64,000 nucleotides of DNA from Leptodontidium sp. MPI-SDFR-AT-0119 (taxonomy: Eukaryota; Ascomycota; Leotiomycetes; Helotiales; Leptodontidiaceae). The notes below the pieces were generated by a model. The model had not been told where the DNA came from, ran no database searches, and worked only from the letters and a program-made list of their open reading frames with translations. The stretch is taken from contig JAHLEZ010000007.1 in the NCBI GenBank assembly GCA_020726505.1, forward strand, positions 186,001 through 250,000, read 5' to 3'. Positions 59,188 through 64,000 of this stretch are shown piece by piece (position 1 is the first letter of the stretch; the number at the start of each line of letters is the position of its first letter). The position numbers and the translations under genes are program-made.

Positions 59188-60560
59188 AAATCGACATCAG
59201 ATAGAAGCTTCTCGAGGTTTCTCGAATATACGCCCATTCAGAACTCGACGGTAATGATCATGAAAGATCAGCGCAGGATAGGATGGACCAGCATGTCAAA
59301 TTACGAGGATGGGATATCGAGGCTTCACGATCTCGCAACGACATCAGCTCTGATACTATGGTCTCACTCCTGTACTTGTTAATAGCTCCACCGCAAGAGC
59401 ACGGCTAGTCATAGATATCCACAGAGCCAGCCACGCGAAGAGGGTACGACGGGGCGAAAGAAGACTGACACGGGCTCTCACCTGCTTGAGGACGACCTTG
59501 AATGTGCAGTCGCAATCTCAACCTCTAGGAGAAGGATCAAGAACCATTTCAGCGACAATGAGTTAGGGTTAGGGTTCTTGTATGCTGCATACCTGGGACC
59601 AGTCTATAATCGATCCACTCCCAGCTGCGGCGCGGGTCTCATTGCCATGCCATCTGAGACGCCGGCTGCGGACAGGATAGCCTGAGCAGCTAGTTCAGCG
59701 ATCAACTCCTCCAAGCAAGAAGTATGCTCAACTCAAGTCACCTCAACCGAGCTCGAACGTACTTGAGCTCCGGGAAAGTCATTGCCACGATTGACGCCGG
59801 TCGAGAAGCGGTTTCACGTCGGCTCTCCATCCTCGTCTAGATTTCCGTGTGCAGCTTCGGGGAATTGTATACAGGTATGCAACAGCTTGCCCAGCCCAAC
59901 GCCATCAACAAGACGAGTACTTTTTTATTTTTGGCCGACAATATGATGGGCGAAAGAATGATGAGAAGTTTCCTACGAGACCTTTTCACGAAATAGAGGT
60001 CTACATATTGCAAAACAAAATGCTCTCTTTGAGGACAAATGCGGGTTGCTCTCTATCCTCGCTCATATAATCTTCTTTAAGCTAGCGGGATCGGGGTCCT
60101 TGGCAACATCCTGCCAGTATTTCTGTCCTTACCTCTCGGAAAATCAACGATGCTACAGTCGAAGATGGACGCTCACGAAGGCGTATTTTAAGCAAAAGAA
60201 GGGGTGCCCGCCTCAGTCCTAGGACGCCGCCGTAGTCTCTTCGAGTCATTGCAAAGTCAAGGTCTTAGGTGCTGGAGAGAGAGATTCTCCGTTGATTAGG
60301 CTGGCTGAAAAGAGGGGCTGCTCCGAAGATACTCCGCACCGTGGAACATCACATGGATTGCAGAACCAAAGGAGGAAAAATAAAGAAAATTTATCCTTAA
60401 TTCAATCTTTGAAGTTAAACGGATCGCCAAATTTTTTCATTGAAGAACCATCACATCAGTATTGTATTGCTGAGCATACATTGCGCTTCACTGCTGTAAC
60501 ATGACGATGTATCTTCTACTATGGTCAAGATATATAGACCAGTGAGATTTCATTGAGGCT
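59188..60560. other. Convergent spacer, with a short TTAGGG tract
   Basis: No gene recognised. A two-unit telomere-like tract (GTTAGGGTTAGGGTTC) is at about 59562-59577. The remaining sequence shows short uncoordinated frames only, unusually long for a convergent 3'-3' spacer. Confidence 0.45.
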
Positions 60561-62476
60561 CTACAGCTCGTACTGTTCACGACTCTTCAGATCAATCTGC
60601 ACGCGTTGAGTGGCGCTGGTGGTTTTATGAAACCTGTAAGGCTTGATCTTACGCTCGAACAACTCGTCTAATTCGCCGGACGTGCGACTAGTAGGTGTAA
60701 GTTAAAAGTCTTGTGAAGCGCATAAGGAGACGGATTAAGGCGAAAAGAAACGTACTGTCTTGTCTCGGGAACTAGGAACCAAGTGGCCACTACGAACGGC
60801 GCACCAACACCTGCAAAAAACCAACAAGTCTTCAAGCCCCAATTCCACTCCGCGGCGTTGAGCATGTAAGGGACGAGATAACCCAGACCGAGGCCAGTAA
60901 TATTACCAGAAGCAGCCGAGAAGCCGGTGGTGTAGTGTCGCAGTCTTGCCGATGGGATCTCACCCACGAGACTCCAAGATGCCGATGCCATAGTTACAAG
61001 GCCAACGTCTACAGTTGGCAGTCAGTACCAGGTGTCTATTTACAGGACTGGTCGCGATAAACTTACTCCACAGACAAGAGAAGAGCACCAGCAGTGCCTT
61101 TGTCGCTTTGCCCTTTGGTACGACCCCGAGAATTCCAACTCCTATGTTGCAAAGAACGCACAAGGTCACACCATAAAATCCGAGCGGGCGTCGACCAACG
61201 ACATCTGAAACAAAGACCACTACTATGGTAGCAGCGATATTGATACTTGACGTGATACAAGTGATCATGAAGGGATCTTTCATGCCAACCTGTTGGAAGA
61301 AGTAGCTGCCGTATGTAAAGAACACGCCGAGGCCGATGAAGAAGCCAGATAGAGGGAGGACGCACGCGCAAAGAGTCCTGATGCCGTCGCGGCCTTTGAA
61401 GATCGACCACCAGCTCTGGCTCCGCTGCTCGGCCGCTACTTGGTTCTCATGCTCAATATTCAGGAGCAAGAGATTATAAGCATGCTCGATGTCGAAGTCC
61501 GCCGTACCCTTATTGATATAGCGGAGGGCCGCTTTCGCCTGCTCGGGTTTCCCGTGATTCACACACCAGACCGGCGACTCGGGAACAAAGAGGTATATGA
61601 TCAGCATCAAGCCAACCTGTGACCACTGCGTATAAATAGGCGTGAGGTAATCATAAGGGTCTTTCTTGCTCAAGACCTGCAGTGCCACTGGCGCGAAGAA
61701 CTGCCCAATGACCCACCACATAGTCCAGGACGTGAGGAAGACGCCGCGGGCGCGGACGGGCGCAACTTCAGTGATGTATCCGGGAACAGTCGTCTGTAAG
61801 CACCCGACACCGAGGCCGCCCAAGACCTTAGACGCATACCAGACCTTGTGATCCCGCCCAACACACTCCACCACCAGGCCGAGGGCGATGAAGAGCCAGT
61901 ACAGGTACATGGAGAACTTCCGGCCAAATCTGTCCGTCACAAAGGGCAGACCCAGCATGCCGATGATTTGGCTGATGGACCCGACGAGTCCCCAGTTGCT
62001 GATGACGGACGATGAGAGTACAGTTTTGCCAGACGCATCGATCTGGTTCCCGAACTGCCGGACAAAGCCTGGATTGGCGATGAGGTTGCCGATCAAACTT
62101 GAAGCCCGACGGCCAGTCAGCATCCATCTTGAGTACTATGGTATGGCCAGTGACAGAGGAAGGAGTACAGAGGGAAGGAGATTGAATGCTTGAGGGAGGG
62201 AGGTCGAGGAAGGGAGTGCGGACGAAGGAAAGTGAACTACCCAATCTGATATCCATCGGTAGCCGTGCTGATGGCCACGAGGGAGCAGATAAGCGAGTTC
62301 ATCTTGAACACCTTGATGGTTTCCCAGACGGTCAAGTCCTCGTATCCATCGAGGCCCTGACCTCTGGCAGCGGCTTCGGCCATGGCGTCTTTCTCAGTGA
62401 GAGGAGGAGCTTCGTTGTCTAAGGACTCCTGATGTACGATGGCATCGCTCGCGGGCTGCTTCTCAGATTCTGCCAT
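60561..62476 (-). CDS. MFS sugar transporter (alpha-glucoside/hexose:H+ symporter type)
   Basis: Four exons (62241-62476, 61067-62097, 60756-61008, 60561-60687) give 548 residues. The first intron ends at the acceptor CTTCAAG, giving the family-typical DGYQIGLIGNLIANPGFVRQ. Sugar-porter motifs are present: DRFGRK between helices 2 and 3, YITEVAPVRARG, PESPVW, SDVVGRRPLG in the second half, and the terminal WFLVPETRHRTSGELDELFE spliced across the last intron. About twelve helices are visible. The cytosolic N terminus is acidic with no signal peptide. Proteins with the ETR-RT-ELDELFERKI ending usually carry maltose-type alpha-glucosides or hexoses; the substrate here is open. The gene is divergent from the GH78 rhamnosidase gene, so uptake of a sugar released by that enzyme is plausible. 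GATGAA repeats lie in its leader. Confidence 0.92.
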
Positions 62477-63351
62477 GATGCTGTGGGGTGCTGGGCCGGT
62501 TTGTTTTGGTTGCAATCGAGGAGGGGTGGGGTGCAAGTGGAAGTGGAAGGAAGACGAGATGACCAGTAAGATGAAGATGAAGGTGAAGATGAAGATGAAG
62601 ATAAGATGAAAAGGCAAATAAAGAGAGGGCCTACCTTGCTGCTATCCCTCCATCTCTATATATATATAATTCACATACTCTGGCTACCATGATCTGGGAT
62701 CTGGAATCTGGGGCGCCCATGTTTCCCCGCTGTACCCCCCATCGGCAATCCGCCAGGAGTAAGTGGGGTGCGGGGAACCTGGCAGCGGGCTCGCTAGTCA
62801 CTGGAGCGAAAGGAACTGTATGCAGTACAATACTGTACTGTTTGTACGGAAAAAAAAAGTACGAGAGTACGAGAGTACGAAAGGAACGTGGTTGAGGAAC
62901 GTGGTTCAGGAACGAGCGAGTTTCTCCGTTCGCGTGCGTGGTCAAGTTGACAGCCACTGATGGAAGCGAGCAAGCGAGCGAAGCGAAGCGATTCGATACA
63001 AGTAACCCCGAGCCGAGCACCACGCCAAACCACTACCTTACCATACCATACCATAACCACTCCCCACAAAAGAAGTTTCTCCGCTCGCACTTCTTTAAGC
63101 TACACTACACTACATTCCACTCCGTGCATGCGTGCTGGTGCTCTATCTGATACTCGTACCCCGTTCGTCACGACTCGGGGAACAGTATCCATACCAGCGT
63201 CAGTTCGCTCACATATCATCCGAATATCCCTCGTCCTCGTGTCGCTCCGGATGTGTCGTCCAACATGTTATAAGTAAATAAGCGGGCTGCCTTTCTTCTT
63301 ATGAGATGAAGAGTTGACGGTCCCAACAACTCTTCATCTCACAAGAAGAAC
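62477..63351. promoter_or_regulatory. Shared divergent promoter region, MFS transporter and GH78 genes
   Basis: An 875-bp spacer between the two start codons. It holds (GATGAA)n-type repeats next to the transporter (about 62566-62608), a GAGTACGAGAGTACGA repeat (about 62863-62880), a CATACCATACCATA tract (about 63041-63055), and the hairpin described separately right before the GH78 start. Coordinated control of both genes is likely but unproven. Confidence 0.5.
63302..63341 (+). promoter_or_regulatory. Perfect 15-bp inverted repeat in the GH78 leader
   Basis: Arms TGAGATGAAGAGTTG (63302-63316) and CAACTCTTCATCTCA (63327-63341) are exact reverse complements around a 10-nt loop. The right arm ends 10 nt before the GH78 ATG at 63352. 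In RNA it would fold into a stable hairpin; in DNA it could be a palindromic binding site. Confidence 0.7.
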
Positions 63352-64000
63352 ATGGAACTCCTCCAGACTGGAAATACCTGGATCTGGCACCCCGACTGGG
63401 TTGATGCCAAACCAGACAGTGCCGGTGGCTTCCTGCACTTTCGCAAGACCCTTCATCATCACCATCCGGGGGTCACGCCCGCAAAACCCATCACCATCAA
63501 CATCTCGGCCGACACTCGCTACAAGCTCTACATCAACAAGCAGTTCGTGCATGGGGGACCCGTCAAGGGTGATGAGAGGCGCTGGTTCTACGATACTGTC
63601 GATGTGACCCCTTTTCTGCGCGATGGGGACAACCACATCGCGGTGCACGTCTTGCGCTTCTACCATGCGACGACATATGCTTGGCCCTTTGCGCGGATGC
63701 CCATCGGCGGCCTGTTCATTCAGTCGGTGGACCAAAGCACCCCGTGTGGGTTGAACACCGACGATTCCTGGGAGACCGCCATCGACCCGTCTGCGGAACT
63801 CCGGGTTGGCGATCCCTTTGACGTGTTCATGCAGATATTCGAGCGCGTAGACAGACGCAGAGACGCGCACTTAACCTGGACCAGAGCCTCAGTGGTCGTC
63901 ATCCCCTTCGAAGGGGTCGGCCTGACCTCGCCGTGGCGGCTCTGCCCTCGCATGATTCCGCACCAGCGACGGACTCCTCTCACATTCCATGCCCTACACA
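63352..64000 (+). CDS. Alpha-L-rhamnosidase-like protein (GH78), N-terminal part, cut by window end
   Basis: An open frame runs from ATG 63352 to the window edge (216 codons) with no stop. The start MELLQTGNTWIWHPDW and the motif FLHFRKTL match the beta-sandwich that opens GH78 rhamnosidases. Next come NISADTRYKLYINKQFVHGG, WFYDTVDVTPFLRDGDNHIA and RMPIGGLFIQ, then DDSWET and LTSPWRLCPRMIPHQRRTPL. This is the order of the N-terminal domains in that family, ahead of the catalytic (alpha/alpha)6 barrel, which lies outside the window. These enzymes remove terminal alpha-1,2/4/6-linked L-rhamnose from pectin side chains and plant glycosides. No signal peptide is visible, so an intracellular enzyme is likely. 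A 178-codon antisense frame here is a shadow. Confidence 0.8.
   Translation, partial: MELLQTGNTWIWHPDWVDAKPDSAGGFLHFRKTLHHHHPGVTPAKPITINISADTRYKLYINKQFVHGGPVKGDERRWFYDTVDVTPFLRDGDNHIAVHVLRFYHATTYAWPFARMPIGGLFIQSVDQSTPCGLNTDDSWETAIDPSAELRVGDPFDVFMQIFERVDRRRDAHLTWTRASVVVIPFEGVGLTSPWRLCPRMIPHQRRTPLTFHALH

Noticed and set aside
63334..63870. 178-codon minus-strand frame at the right edge
   Set aside because: Shadow of the GH78 gene; the plus frame is open to the window end and carries family motifs.
1..64000. tRNA genes, rRNA and CRISPR arrays
   Set aside because: I looked for tRNA B-box-like sequences (GGTTCGANTCC) and regularly spaced repeats and found none that fold or repeat convincingly.

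Overview
The window is nuclear DNA of a filamentous ascomycete (Pezizomycotina). The reasons are the many 45-75 nt introns with GTRNGT donors and YAG acceptors, three Zn2Cys6 regulators, a HET-domain gene, an SAT4/PTH11-like seven-helix protein, two DUF7730-type proteins, and an arginine-specific carbamoyl-phosphate synthase gene with the fungal arginine attenuator uORF. A Leotiomycete is possible, but nothing in the sequence fixes the class. I saw no rRNA, tRNA, CRISPR or prokaryotic operon structure. All gene models were spliced by hand from reading-frame continuity and splice consensus.

Layout. 0.6-2.7 kb: an RBR (RING-IBR-RING) ubiquitin ligase (-) with a microsatellite-rich upstream region. 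2.7-10.5 kb: gene-poor, with a heavily decayed coding relic at about 6.5-8.8 kb. 10.5-13.6 kb: a five-exon Zn2Cys6 regulator (+). 14.7-15.8 kb: a cyclin L-like protein (-). 16.5-18.5 kb: the mitochondrial small subunit of arginine-specific carbamoyl-phosphate synthase (-) and its 24-codon attenuator uORF, split over three exons. 21-22.9 kb: an SAT4-like membrane protein (-). 26.7-29.4 kb: an EF-hand MscS channel (+) with an apparent 1-nt frame break near its N terminus. 30.8-32.8 kb: an Acinus-like SAP protein (+). 33.7-37.0 kb: a nicotinamide-riboside-kinase-like gene (+) broken by a 788-bp TIR element. 37.5-41.8 kb: two DUF7730-type genes (-) flanking a 216-bp MITE and a decayed relative. 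42.6-43.9 kb: a GPI-anchored expansin-like protein (+). 44.3-45.9 kb: a membrane-protein pseudogene (-) carrying a 223-bp MITE and three in-frame stops. 46.6-49.5 kb: a HET protein with an N-terminal membrane domain (+). 49.8-50.6 kb: a DJ-1/PfpI protein (-). 51.6-53.3 kb: a 4-coumarate:CoA-ligase-like enzyme (+). 54.6-56.4 kb: a Zn2Cys6 regulator (-). 57.0-59.2 kb: a Zn2Cys6 regulator with an unusually long zinc-cluster loop (+). 60.6-62.5 kb: an MFS sugar transporter (-). 63.35 kb to the window end: a GH78 alpha-L-rhamnosidase-like protein (+, truncated by the window).

How it fits together. The left and centre hold mostly housekeeping genes (ubiquitylation, cyclin, arginine synthesis, RNA processing, ion channel). 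The stretch from 33 to 46 kb is littered with small TA-flanked inverted-repeat elements. Two of them sit inside reading frames that become continuous again once the element and one TA copy are removed in silico. The right end (57-64 kb) looks like a small catabolic neighbourhood: regulator, sugar permease, and a divergent GH78 rhamnosidase. The best things to check are the split attenuator uORF, the two element-disrupted genes, the 225-bp MITE family, the perfect hairpin just before the GH78 start codon, and the unidentified relic at 6.5-8.8 kb.
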